NCBI GenBank assembly: GCA_001936135.1
Contig: CP012811.1
Location: 2,232,001-2,296,000 of the forward strand
Direction of reading: 5' to 3'
DNA: 64,000 bases
Origin: Saccharomycopsis fibuligera x Saccharomycopsis cf. fibuligera
Lineage: Eukaryota > Ascomycota > Saccharomycetes > Ascoideales > Saccharomycopsidaceae
In this document: positions 18,225 through 27,939 of the stretch, in pieces
Position numbering within the stretch: the first letter of the stretch is position 1
How the letters are laid out: every line of letters starts with the position of its first letter
Program-made: the position numbers and the translations under genes
The notes under the pieces: generated by a model
Database searches by the model: none
What the model was told of the DNA's origin: nothing
What the model saw: the letters and a program-made list of their open reading frames with translations, nothing else

Positions 18225-19289
18225 CTATAGCGTCCCATAAATGCCACTCTTGTAGTTTTCCTGAATTTGAATAATCGCTGCCTTTTGGTCATCGGGCAAT
18301 AACGCAATCTGTTCTGGACTCAATTGAATCACTTGTTTGATAGCTGCTAGCTGTTCGGCATCAACACCAACGTCACTGGCTTCGGATGATGTAGAAGCTG
18401 CTGCTGGTTGCTGTTGCTGTTGCTGTTGGGGTTGAGGTTGTGCTTGTGTCTCTGGTTGTGACTGCTGCTGCTGTTCTGGTTGCTGTTGTTGAGGTGGTAC
18501 TGCTTGAGCAGCTTGTTCACCGCTGTTATTATTGGAATCGGTTACTGGCGCAGCAGAACTTTGCGCTATTGCTTCTGCTGAAAGTATTTTACTGACATCA
18601 TCAGGACTCTTCAATTGGAACAAAAGAAGTATTTCAACCAATGATGAAGAAAGTTGTGGACATTGATCTAAAAGCTCGACCATTAGCTCTGGGTTTCGTA
18701 GTGCCATTTCTTTAGCATCTGTCAAACAAGTAAGCAACGTTATCTGGTCCAAAGATTCCAAGGTTGAAGATATCAAGTTAAAAACTGCACTTTTATCAGC
18801 AACATTGATACCTGGCGGTAAAGGCGGAATCCCACTATTCAAACGTCTCTTCTTCCTTATTTGATTTTTGTTATTATTCTGCCCGCCGCCTGGGCCATTA
18901 TTATAGTTGTTGTTTCCTATATTGCCACCACCGCCACCACCACTGTTGTTGTTATTATTATGATTATCATCCACCGTCTTGATTGTCCCGTCTGGATTTA
19001 TCACGGTAACATTACCACTAATTGTAGATCCAGAGCTAAAACCACACTTCAAGTGTCGATTCCCAACCGCAAAATTATTCAAATTTCTAACTGCCGAAGC
19101 TGCCGTTTCTTCATCAGCGTACTGCACAAACGCATAACCTTTACTTTTCCCTGTCAACTGATCAAAGATCAATTTTAAGCTGAGAACCGTTCCAACGGTG
19201 TTTGCAATATTCAAAACATCAAATTCGGTAAAATCAAAGGGAATGCCCCCAATGTACACAATCTTGCCACCCTTATTCTGATTACTCAT
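18225..19289 (-). CDS. RNA15: Rna15/CstF-64, cleavage factor IA subunit
   Basis: Rna15 binds the A-rich positioning element of pre-mRNA 3' ends as part of cleavage factor IA. The 354-residue protein starts with an RRM (about residues 8-85). RNP2 is IVYIGGIPF and RNP1 is KSKGYAFVQY, followed by LKCGFSSG, as in the yeast protein. A Gly/Asn-rich linker leads to a helical hinge region (about 155-225, ISSTLESLDQITLLTCLTDA), which binds Rna14 in the family. A Gln/Pro-rich stretch comes next. The C-terminal domain, AIKQVIQLSPEQIALLPDDQ and following residues, is the Pcf11-binding three-helix bundle of CstF-64. Domain order and length match. Confidence 0.93.
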   Translation of the reverse strand: MSNQNKGGKIVYIGGIPFDFTEFDVLNIANTVGTVLSLKLIFDQLTGKSKGYAFVQYADEETAASAVRNLNNFAVGNRHLKCGFSSGSTISGNVTVINPDGTIKTVDDNHNNNNNSGGGGGGNIGNNNYNNGPGGGQNNNKNQIRKKRRLNSGIPPLPPGINVADKSAVFNLISSTLESLDQITLLTCLTDAKEMALRNPELMVELLDQCPQLSSSLVEILLLFQLKSPDDVSKILSAEAIAQSSAAPVTDSNNNSGEQAAQAVPPQQQQPEQQQQSQPETQAQPQPQQQQQQQPAAASTSSEASDVGVDAEQLAAIKQVIQLSPEQIALLPDDQKAAIIQIQENYKSGIYGTL

Positions 19290-19877
19290 ACTGAAATTGA
19301 GAATGCTAAAGAGAACAAACTATAGCTTGACCAATGGAGTGGTTAGAGATGTATTTGATACAGACATGAAGCAGCGCCTTTTTAGTTTACTTGTTGCTCC
19401 AATAGAGAATTAGCACGGAACGCGAGATGCTTAAAAAAAATCAACATAAAAAAACTGTGTTATTGAGGCCGGGTATTCCCGCTTGACATGTACCTCAACA
19501 ACAGGCGTTAATGCACTGTTTCAAAATTAAGGACAATTCTCAACATGACATATCATTTTGGCACTCAACTGCTCGACAGTCTGACACTAGCTCATGGCCG
19601 AGCTAAAACGAAGGACTCATATCTCTCTTCCAGTTCTTGGTATTTTTAGTGTTGCTGCTATTTTTAGAATTAGGCAAGTCGTTTTCCTGAAATGCATTTG
19701 AAATTACTGAACATGGCTTCATCATGGCAGACTCTGGTCCAAATATAGACTTTGGAATATGTATATAAAGGTGGTTGAGTTGTCTCACCATTTGAAGCAA
19801 CAAAAACCTATATTTTTTTCTTTAAAAAAAAACCATCAACATAATTCTGCTTGTTCGTCTTGAAGCCTTCGTACAGA
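19290..19877. other. Divergent RNA15 / wall-protein promoter region
   Basis: The spacer separates RNA15 from the wall-protein gene. The right end has a clear TATA box (listed separately) and a T/A-tract at about 19811-19832 just before the start codon. No coding frame is convincing. Confidence 0.5.
19762..19769 (+). promoter_or_regulatory. TATA box of the wall-protein gene
   Basis: TATATAAA lies about 110 bp upstream of the chosen ATG at 19878, a usual TATA-to-ATG distance for a strongly regulated yeast gene. Confidence 0.5.
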
Positions 19878-22448
19878 ATGACTATTTTCAATCTTTTTTT
19901 CTTGTTATTTTTCTTTGCAAACGCTAATGCGGATTATCTCAACTTAACCAGGCCAACCAGCTCTTTATCAACAGATGCTGAGAACAATTTGCATGCAAAT
20001 ATTTACTCGTATACAACAAAAAATGTTCAAGTGACTGCAACCGTTATCGTTACTGACTGTGGGGATCAGGGCTGCAGTACTACTCATGTTGAAACTGGTG
20101 TTACCGTTATCACAGTTACCAGAGATCAAACGACAACTACTTACACTACGTATTGCCCATTGACCTCAGAGACAACGTCATCTGAATCTGTTGCCCTGTC
20201 ACTGGTTTTGGCTACTTCTGCTACTGATCTGGAAATAACTTCCACACCATCTTCAACTGAAAGTTCCTCTGTGTCATCTACTAGCAATGTTGGGTCTGAG
20301 GTGTCTCTGGAGCTGATTACCTCCACCTCTTCTGCAAGCGAAAATATCACAGCTTCTGATACTTCTGCCTCGGAGGTCATTATCCTGGAAAGCTCCTCCC
20401 AAGTTCATGTATCAGAAACCTCAAGTGTTTCCTATCCAGAAAGCATTAGCTCTTCTACTTTTATTGCTTCTTCTTTGCCATCTACCGATGTGAATTCCAC
20501 CACTTCTTTGAACCCTGCAACAAGTCAAAACACGTCCACCCCAGCACTTCCTACCACAGCGCAGTCCAGCGGTATTATTTCTTCAACTTCTTTGCTAAAC
20601 AGCACATTAGAAATAAGTTCAACAGTGTACACTACTAATGAAAGAACCACGACTTTAACTACTACCCGTTGTTCTGATAATGTTTGTTCAACTTCTGCTA
20701 TTGAAACTGGTGTTACTATCATCACAGTAACTAGCCATGGGGTATCTACCGAGTACACAACTTTTTGTCCACTTACAGAAACTCCATCTTCTACTGTTAA
20801 AGCCAGTACTAGTCCTGCTGTTCCAACAACTGGCGTTTCATTGGAGTCTTCTTCTTTTTCTTCTTCTTCTTCTGAATCATCTGCATCCACTACAGAGACC
20901 TCCTCTTCTGAAATTATTGCCTCTTCACAATATTTTTCTTCAGAGTCTTCTTCTACCCCGGCCTCTGAAGCAAGCAAATCTTCAGCAATTACAATATTGT
21001 CATCAACATCCACTTCAACTGAAAACACTCCAGTCTCTACCACTATTGAGAGTAGTTCCGCCACTACCACTCCAGAGTTATCACAAACCCAGTCACCAGT
21101 AACTTCTCAAAGTAGTGCTTCTTCTCTTTCTTCTTCTTCTTCTTCTTCTTCTTCTTCTTCTTCTTCTTCTTCTTCTTCTTCTTCTTCTTCTTCACCATCC
21201 TCCTCCTCTTCCTCCTCTGCTATTTCTGAAGGCACTGCTTCCAGCGTTGAGACCACCTCCACCACCACTCACTCGACAGAAAGTTCAATAAAATCAACTA
21301 TCTCTACCGAATCACATACCCTTGGGACAACTTTGGACTCTTCGTCTTTTTCTTCGTCTTTTTCTTCGTCTTCTAAAGAAACATCGTCAATTGAAGTTCC
21401 TTCAACTTCAACTACTTCTCCTAGTACCACCCCTTCAACTGAAGTATTAGGAACCAGTGAAACAGAAAGTGGTTCTTCTTCCAGTAGCCCTACTCCAAGC
21501 CCTTCCTCAGCATTTTCTCTGCCTGGCACTACCACAGCTACCTCTGGCTCTTCTGTCTTGCAACCATCATCCACTTCTGCTCCCTCTTCCTCTTCAGAAG
21601 GAGTGGAGTACACAACTTCTGTCTCCTCTTCTTTGGTAATCACTTCAACTTTCCTAAGCACTGCTCCAAGCACCATCATCAGTACCATAGTCAGCTGCGA
21701 CAACACTAACAATGATAACAATGGCTGCACTTCCGGATCATCCACCAAAGAAATCACTACAGGAGTAACTATTATCACTGTCACTTCAAATAGCGTTGCT
21801 ACTTCGTATACCACCTATTGTCCATTAACTTATACTCATACTACAGTTGTGACTCATAGTGAAGCACCTTCTACCCTACCATCGTCGGTTACTTCCTCTG
21901 TTGAGACATTAAAAAGCAGCTCGATCTCTACTAGCTCTACTACTAAAATTAATACGGTTACAATTAATGATTCCCCAAGTGTTTCATCGAAAGAGTCAGC
22001 TACTACAGAAAATACGGCTGGTGACACTTTGGTAACCACATCCTCAAGCTTATCAGAGGCCACGACTACTTTAGTTGCAGGTACCTCAGAAAACGAAACT
22101 TCAGAACCACCAAGTACTTCCTTATCGAGCCCTGCTGCTGGTACCGACTCTACCACCACTTTGCAATTCTCTTCAACCACTGCCGTCCCAGAGGAAGAAA
22201 CAAGTGCTTCTAAAATCACTGAGACTAGTGAAGTTGGTACTACCCAACCACCGGCAGTTTCTGAATCTGAAACAGTGGTGTCTGTTCTGCAAAATGCTAC
22301 TACTGGTTTCGATCTTCAAACGACAAATAGTAGTCCACTCATCATTCAAACCGAAAACGCAGCTGCTGGCCCGTTATTTTTGAAGAGAACCGGTGATGCT
22401 TTTAGTGGTATTGCTGGAATTTTTGTTATTTTAGCTTTCATGCTTTAA
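19878..22448 (+). CDS. Ser/Thr-rich GPI-type cell-wall protein with three flocculin-like Cys modules
   Basis: The start at 19878 is chosen because it places a signal peptide (MTIFNLFFLLFFFANANA) at the N-terminus; the ATG at 19851 would add polar residues before it. The 856-residue protein is mostly Ser/Thr, as in O-mannosylated wall proteins. Three copies of a module of roughly 50 residues occur, near residues 45-95, 250-300 and 595-650. Each has two closely spaced Cys, a TGVT(V/I)ITVT core and a terminal YTT(Y/F)CPLT, resembling the flocculin type-3 repeat. A run of 22 TTC/TCT units encodes poly-Ser. The C-terminus ends in a hydrophobic segment (GIAGIFVILAFML) preceded by small residues, consistent with a GPI-anchor signal. 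CTG codons fall in Ser-rich positions, where a Ser reading fits best. A role in adhesion or wall structure is inferred. Confidence 0.85.
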   Translation: MTIFNLFFLLFFFANANADYLNLTRPTSSLSTDAENNLHANIYSYTTKNVQVTATVIVTDCGDQGCSTTHVETGVTVITVTRDQTTTTYTTYCPLTSETTSSESVALSLVLATSATDLEITSTPSSTESSSVSSTSNVGSEVSLELITSTSSASENITASDTSASEVIILESSSQVHVSETSSVSYPESISSSTFIASSLPSTDVNSTTSLNPATSQNTSTPALPTTAQSSGIISSTSLLNSTLEISSTVYTTNERTTTLTTTRCSDNVCSTSAIETGVTIITVTSHGVSTEYTTFCPLTETPSSTVKASTSPAVPTTGVSLESSSFSSSSSESSASTTETSSSEIIASSQYFSSESSSTPASEASKSSAITILSSTSTSTENTPVSTTIESSSATTTPELSQTQSPVTSQSSASSLSSSSSSSSSSSSSSSSSSSSSSPSSSSSSSAISEGTASSVETTSTTTHSTESSIKSTISTESHTLGTTLDSSSFSSSFSSSSKETSSIEVPSTSTTSPSTTPSTEVLGTSETESGSSSSSPTPSPSSAFSLPGTTTATSGSSVLQPSSTSAPSSSSEGVEYTTSVSSSLVITSTFLSTAPSTIISTIVSCDNTNNDNNGCTSGSSTKEITTGVTIITVTSNSVATSYTTYCPLTYTHTTVVTHSEAPSTLPSSVTSSVETLKSSSISTSSTTKINTVTINDSPSVSSKESATTENTAGDTLVTTSSSLSEATTTLVAGTSENETSEPPSTSLSSPAAGTDSTTTLQFSSTTAVPEEETSASKITETSEVGTTQPPAVSESETVVSVLQNATTGFDLQTTNSSPLIIQTENAAAGPLFLKRTGDAFSGIAGIFVILAFML
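21128..21193 (+). repeat. (TTC)22 microsatellite coding poly-Ser
   Basis: An uninterrupted run of 22 TTC units (66 bp) is read in the TCT frame as poly-Ser inside the wall protein. It should be length-variable. Confidence 0.95.
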
Positions 22449-23303
22449 AAGCAGCAAATTTAATCTTATTCATCTCCTTTTTTTATTTTATTTTATTTTT
22501 TTTTTTTTTTCTAATTTGGGCTGCTAAATAAAGCTCCTTTTTATCCAAATAGATTTTTAAAATTTTTTCAGTATTTCTCAATCCATTCAATTTAGAATAA
22601 AACAACATATCAAGTATCAAGCTACATGTAAGGATCAAAAGTGGAGTGCTTTACTCCAATTATTAGATAAATATCTTCCATTTCGTTTCGGCTCTCAGCT
22701 CTCAGAGTAATACCATAAAAAAAGAAAAACCAATTAACCAGAAAGAAGCAACAGCGCTTCTTCAACCAGCACTATCTGCACAAAACTCTGCATAGGTAGC
22801 AACTTTAAAAGCCATGCAACTTACTGAAAGGGTTAGCCCTCAAAAACGTGTCGGAGTATAGTGACTAGATCTGCTACTTTTACCTGAGGTTGCCTCCTCT
22901 GAGAAGCACTGGTTAGATTAGTCTTTCCTCTAGCAGCGAAGGGTAGCTACTTACTGAGATCTTAGCTACGTAATGAAACTTAGTTGAGTAATGAAATTGG
23001 ACTTATTTTCCTTCCTTTTATTATAAACTATATCACTAAACAAAAGCATTCTGTTCTCCAAACTATATATAGTAATTTTATTCCTCACCCATAATGCTCA
23101 TGTGATGAAAATTTTTCCATCACATCTTTGATGTTGTTCACCTTAGTAATTATGCCTGCGTCCAAATGTTCTCGGCCGTAAAAAGCAGTTTACCAAAAAA
23201 GGAAAGTATACCTAATGAGCGGTATGAAAGATGTTGATTGGTATAATTCTGACAATATTGTTGATTATGTTTGGAGTTATATACCTAAATAAATATATCC
23301 TTT
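22449..23303. other. Gene-free region between wall protein and LTR fossil
   Basis: The wall-protein 3' end (T-tract 22497-22510) is followed by about 800 bp with scattered short motifs and no convincing open frame. Some of it may be old repeat sequence, but I cannot assign a family. Confidence 0.4.
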
Positions 23304-24300
23304 TGTTAGAATACACGTGTTTTCTGAAAACTATATGTAACGACTCAGTTCCAGATAGCTCTTAGGTAATGGTAGCTCTTAGGTAACGGTAGCTCTTAGG
23401 TAATGGTAGCTCTTAGGTAACGATAGCTCCTAGGTAATGGTAGCTCTTAGGTAATGGTAGCTCTTAGGTAACGATAGCTCCTAGGTAACAAGCTCCTAAC
23501 AATAACTATATAAGGAGCTAAGTTCGTCTTTATTATTATTATGTATTCTGTATAGATAACAGGAAGCGAAGTCATCTTCCTTTTATTACAATATACTTAT
23601 CTCCTTTACTTTATCTTGAGCCTTATCTCTCTTCCTAGTCGATCCTAGAAACTAACTATGAATCCTGAAACCTTCTCACGTCTTAATTCAGATCCGGCAA
23701 CCCCTTCTCTTACAATTGGTAGCGCCTTTGGTGCTAGGGGAGAAACTCTGACTCCAATTTTTTCAGAACGTTTTGGACAATCATATAACACCGCTTCCTT
23801 AAACAAACAACTTTCTTCTTTAAGACAATCTGGTTCTATCGAAGACTATATTACTAAGTTTAACTATTTGGCTTCAGCCTATGACACTGGTGAATCCACT
23901 TTAATGGATTTCTTTATCAATGGTTTAAACGAGAACCTTAGAGTTCATGTTAGCATCATGAGAGACTCTTTCTCCAACAACATCTTCCCGTCTCTCTCGA
24001 TTGGGTTCAAACATCGGCAACCCGTATCGCTGCCACTATGCAACCTGTTATGCATGGACAATCAAATTTCAATAAACACCACAAGAAATTTAACAATTCT
24101 AAACCATCGTATGGTGCTGGGTTTTCCAACCACACTAACAGATACGCAAAAAGTTACAACAATAACCGTTTTAACAAACCACACTTTAACAACAGAAATT
24201 TTCACAACCAGGGAAATAACCGACCATTTTCAACACATTCTGGACCGGAGACAATGGATCTTGACAACATTTACATAGGAGCTATCTTTATCAAGGGGAT
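23304..24300 (+). mobile_element. LTR-retrotransposon fossil: LTR-like segment plus part of gag
   Basis: The left part (about 23304-23561) looks like an LTR. It begins TGTTAGAATA and ends TAACA, and holds an internal TATATAAGG promoter-like box. About 100 bp later a gag-type region starts near 23658, recognisable by SSLRQSGSIEDYITKFNYLA and MDFFINGLNENLRVHV, and by a later Asn/basic-rich stretch ending near a METMDLDN-like motif. These features resemble Ty3/gypsy-type gag, although the LTR start is also Ty1/copia-like, so the family is open. No protease, reverse transcriptase, integrase or second LTR is present. It is broken, with at least two breaks besides the missing pol. The still readable gag suggests moderate age. 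It lies just upstream of a tRNA gene, a usual landing site for such elements. Confidence 0.7.
23356..23491 (+). repeat. 17-bp tandem array (8 units) inside the LTR-like segment
   Basis: Eight units of the form TAGCTCTTAGGTAATGG start at 23356, 23373, 23390, 23407, 23424, 23441, 23458 and 23475. Variants alternate TAATGG, TAACGG and TAACGA endings. The array sits about 15 bp upstream of the TATATAAGG box, where an enhancer array might be. Confidence 0.92.
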
Positions 24301-24334
24301 ATCTGGAATTTATTTGTTACACAATACATAAATT

Positions 24335-24408
24335 GGTTTCGTGGTCTAGTTGGTTATGGCATCTGCTTAACACGCAGAACGTCCCCAGTTCGATCCTGGG
24401 CGAAATCA
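24335..24408 (+). tRNA. tRNA-Val (AAC)
   Basis: The 74-nt gene has no intron. It starts GGTTTCGTGGTCTAGTTGG (A box), has anticodon loop CTTAACA with AAC, and a GTTCGATCC B box. The acceptor stem pairs GGTTTCG with CGAAATC, discriminator A. It closely matches the S. cerevisiae tRNA-Val(AAC) as recalled. Confidence 0.97.
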
Positions 24409-24414
24409 TTTTTT
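24409..24414 (+). terminator. Pol III terminator of tRNA-Val
   Basis: T6 lies directly after the discriminator base, with more T runs just behind. Confidence 0.85.
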
Positions 24415-25071
24415 CTTTTTTTTGACACTTTTTTGTGTCACTTTGCTTATGGATTACGTTTTTTGGTTCATTATGGTGTGCACATTTTCTTGTTTCTTGC
24501 TTGTTTGGTATCCGTATCCCATAAGCTGGACCCAATCCTGTAGCAACGGTGAGCGGAAGCTGTGGATGGCGAGAATGCTGAGTAGTGAACCGTTGAGTTG
24601 AGAGCGGTTGAAGATGATTGTTAGCGCCACCAGAATGCGGGTAGAGATGAACCTTGGCAATAAAACTCAACTCTACGGGGGGTGACAAGATAATACATAA
24701 AACACTAAAAACAAAAAAAAAAAAAAAAAGGGCTCAAACAACGTCATGGTATTGTGAATGGGTAAAACAAGCAATAAAGGGAAGAACTGTAAAAAAATAA
24801 AAACAAAAAGTAGAAAACTTTGAACAAGAGCGAAAGATAAAAAGAAAAAAAAGCTGAAAAAAGCTGAAAAAAGCTGAAAAATGAGCAAACAAAAACAAAG
24901 CAAAGTAACAGAATAGCACAAATAAAAAAAAAATAGAATAAAATAAAATAAAAAAAAAAAAAAATTAACAGCAAAAGCCGAATAATGAGATTGAAAATAC
25001 GAGTGCGTTTCCATTGAAATACAAGCAAACTCAAGGGCTAGCAACACCCTCAGATATGTTTCAACAAATCT
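24415..25071. other. A-rich spacer downstream of tRNA-Val
   Basis: 24700-25000 is strongly A-rich on the plus strand, with a short tandem repeat of AAAAAAGCTG units near 24848-24880. Minus-strand open frames here are Phe-rich low-complexity artefacts. It contains the 3' region of the Kelch gene to its right. Confidence 0.5.
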
Positions 25072-27939
25072 TCAACGCTTTGTAAGCAAGAATTTTTGCT
25101 CATTGACATGCTTAGTAGCAAACCCTTGAGCAAAAATCGGCATCTCAAGGTTAACCACTGTGCCCAATGGGAATCCCACTTTCAACAATTCAACCACCGG
25201 CACTTCTTCCTGTCCTTTTTCAGAAACTTGGTTAGAATTTTTAGTAGTGCCAGTGCTATTACTCTTACGCTGGCTCAATGAATCACTCAACTTAGCTTTT
25301 TCGATCCGGTGTCTTTCTTTATAATCACAAAGCAAAATCCCGCCAACGGTGCACACTTTACCATTGGCAAAACATGCAGTGCTACCGAGCAAATTCATAT
25401 GACCGGTAAAAAGGCCGTTAGTACGGACAGCAAAAAGTAATTTTTGAATCATTTGGATTTTGTCAGCAGTAGGATGGTTAGTGTTAGTAGCAGCGGCGTT
25501 GTCATCAGCATTGGCGCTGATGTCAGTGGTGTCAACGAAAATCCCCTCACTTTTCATGATTTTTCTCAATTGCAGCTCATTGCCTCTTTCCACTGCTCTT
25601 TTAATTTCCTGGATTCCAGCGGCTCCGCTACTCACTGCTTTGCTAGGTTTCTCAGGGAAAAAAATGTCCTCAAAATCGAGATATGCACCCATGTTGTGAC
25701 TCACTTTGGCAAAGATCCAAGTGTTGGTTTGCGTGTCCAACAAAATCAATCTTTGATAAGAGCGATGCATATTTTGCACAAGTTCTTCAGCGGTATCCTG
25801 GGCATCGGGTAAGCTGCTACTATTGCCAAAGCCATTGGCATTGCTAGGGTCATCGCCATTGAGATCTTCTTGAGCACTGAAGTTTCCATGTTTTCTTCTA
25901 GCGGCTACCAATTCATCATGTACAAATCTTGGGCCAAACCCGCCAGTGAAAAGCAAGTACTTGTCGAACATCACCATTTGATGATTGGCCTTGTACAATT
26001 GGCTCTCGAACAATTGACCAGTTGGTGCACAGTCTTTAGTGTACTTGTTGGAATAGACTTTGACAAGCTCCCACGACTTTGCAGCAAAAGAGTATTTCCA
26101 CAAATCACCAAAAATGGTGCTTTGGTTGGTACCACCTTGCACAAGCATGGTGCGGCCTTTAGTTTGGTAAGCGGTGTTCAATGAGGAAGAATTGTTAGAT
26201 AAGTTTGACAAATTTGTGCGGCTGGTGCGGCTGGACAAGTTGCTAGCGATAGATTCACTAGTAGCGAGAATTTCATCATTGACAAGCAAGGCTGCATGGA
26301 ACCCACGAGGAGCTGGGCCTTCATTAACAGATTGTAAACAACTGTAATGAGCAATGTCTTCGAATTGCAAAATGTTGTTAGTGCCGTCATTAGCGAATTT
26401 CAAGTCGATTTTCCAGTGGTAGTTGGAACAGGAAAATTTGTTGGTTTGAGTATTGTAACTGTAACCCCCAAAAACAAACACAGAGGCGGTGCTGTTGTTG
26501 CTGTTGCTGTTGTTGTTGTTGCCGCCGCTGATATCAATATTATATTCATTACCTTCATGGCCGTGCTCAGCGGCTGCAAGGCCCTTGGGCAATTCTGTTT
26601 GAATGTCAAGGAAATTCAATTGAGAAGTGATCTTGTTAACCATGGAGATGATGATTAATTCCGAAGCCACTGCGGTATGGCCAAACCGCTCTAGCTTGAT
26701 TGGCACTTTCAAGGATGCATTTGGATCAGGTTGGAGATTGATTTCTTTGAACTTGAACCCCACGGTGTCTAAGATCCAGCCGCGACCATTAACAGCAAAA
26801 TCTCTTTCAATGTAGATGTTATCAGTTTCGGCAATGGAGCTGTCCACTTTGGACAATCTTGTCCTCACTTCAAATCCGCCGTAGTAGAAAATGTAGCGAT
26901 CAGTAAGCAATGTGGCACTAGCACAGCACAATGGCGGCGGCACATCTCCCGAACACACTGGATTCTGCAAAATGTTGGTTTCGTTATCCAAGACAAACAA
27001 GTCTGGATTTGGCACCAACGCAGGATTATTGAAAATTTGATCTTTCAAAGGAAAAGGGAATTCCGGGCCTTTAACTTTCAAATTGGAAATATCGTATGGT
27101 TTGCCATTATCGGCCAGCACAAGGCGCACACCACCAAGGGTAAAAATACGATCTTCAAGGGCTACTGAAGCATGGTGTAGTAAGGTTGGGAGCTTTTTCT
27201 TGCCATAAACGGTTGGACAGTAAGTGAAGCTGATAAAGTTGTTTTTGAATTCTTCGCGAGTAAGCCGGTTGTACTCTTTGTGCTGACGCTGGGTTGCAGG
27301 ATTGTTGATGTCAAAGATGGCATCAGCAACGGCATTACCGGTGGAGCTTTTGGAGCCATTCCCATTGAGGTTATTGGCACCTGCTGTGAATGATGGTTTT
27401 GGCCGAATGTTGTTGAGGTCAAAGTTTTTGTACTTTGGTGGCATTGGTGGGGGGATACTTGGTGGTTGTAAGGGGTCGTCGGCACTAAGCGCTTCTGTAC
27501 TATCCGAGTCACCAAACTCGTTATTGAAGTCATTGGCAAAACTATCTGGTTCCATAATTGCTGACGGCCCGTGGATATTGACATTGCTGATGATTTTCTC
27601 AAAAGGCGCCAAACTGACTAAAGGCTGCCAGATGCGCTGGTGCTCCATGTATGCTTTGACATCGTTGTTGGAGCTATTAATGTTCAACTTGTTGAAATAG
27701 TAGTTTTTGAGTCTGTTGATGCGGGCGATTTCTTTGTTGCGAAGCTGGTTGTGGAGGGCCCTGTCAGCCTCAGCCTGGTCCTGGTGCAAGCCATTGGCAA
27801 CGAGGAGCTTGGAGAGGTAGTTAGTCTGGGAGTAGGCAGAGAGCTCGAGGTCGAAGCGGTTGTGGAGGGCGTCGTGGTAGTCGATGGGAACGGCCAAGGA
27901 AAGATAGCTTTTGAAGGCAGAGGGCGAGTCTACAGTCAT
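25072..27939 (-). CDS. Kelch-repeat protein 1, Gpb1/Gpb2 (Krh)-like
   Basis: The start at 27939 (955 residues) is preferred to the longer frame from 28068: the extra 43 residues are Phe-rich and absent from the two paralogues in this window, while MTVDSPSAFKSYLSLAVPID aligns with the Kelch 2 start. The protein has a beta-propeller of Kelch repeats. Landmarks shared with its paralogues are GPEFPFPL, GDVPPPLCCA (near residue 330), RYIFYYGGFE (near 350), a RFGHTA motif, PRGFHAA, FGDLWKYSF and KANHQMV..DKYLLF.GGF (near 650). In S. cerevisiae, Gpb1/Gpb2 are Kelch proteins of ~880-900 residues. They damp cAMP-PKA signalling through Gpa2, PKA and the Ira RasGAPs. The family call is inference from length and recalled motifs; Mds3/Pmd1 is a less likely alternative. 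Confidence 0.75.
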   Translation of the reverse strand: MTVDSPSAFKSYLSLAVPIDYHDALHNRFDLELSAYSQTNYLSKLLVANGLHQDQAEADRALHNQLRNKEIARINRLKNYYFNKLNINSSNNDVKAYMEHQRIWQPLVSLAPFEKIISNVNIHGPSAIMEPDSFANDFNNEFGDSDSTEALSADDPLQPPSIPPPMPPKYKNFDLNNIRPKPSFTAGANNLNGNGSKSSTGNAVADAIFDINNPATQRQHKEYNRLTREEFKNNFISFTYCPTVYGKKKLPTLLHHASVALEDRIFTLGGVRLVLADNGKPYDISNLKVKGPEFPFPLKDQIFNNPALVPNPDLFVLDNETNILQNPVCSGDVPPPLCCASATLLTDRYIFYYGGFEVRTRLSKVDSSIAETDNIYIERDFAVNGRGWILDTVGFKFKEINLQPDPNASLKVPIKLERFGHTAVASELIIISMVNKITSQLNFLDIQTELPKGLAAAEHGHEGNEYNIDISGGNNNNSNSNNSTASVFVFGGYSYNTQTNKFSCSNYHWKIDLKFANDGTNNILQFEDIAHYSCLQSVNEGPAPRGFHAALLVNDEILATSESIASNLSSRTSRTNLSNLSNNSSSLNTAYQTKGRTMLVQGGTNQSTIFGDLWKYSFAAKSWELVKVYSNKYTKDCAPTGQLFESQLYKANHQMVMFDKYLLFTGGFGPRFVHDELVAARRKHGNFSAQEDLNGDDPSNANGFGNSSSLPDAQDTAEELVQNMHRSYQRLILLDTQTNTWIFAKVSHNMGAYLDFEDIFFPEKPSKAVSSGAAGIQEIKRAVERGNELQLRKIMKSEGIFVDTTDISANADDNAAATNTNHPTADKIQMIQKLLFAVRTNGLFTGHMNLLGSTACFANGKVCTVGGILLCDYKERHRIEKAKLSDSLSQRKSNSTGTTKNSNQVSEKGQEEVPVVELLKVGFPLGTVVNLEMPIFAQGFATKHVNEQKFLLTKR

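Noticed and set aside
24673-25047. Phe-rich minus-strand open frames
   Set aside because: They are translations of an A-rich plus-strand stretch with no motif.
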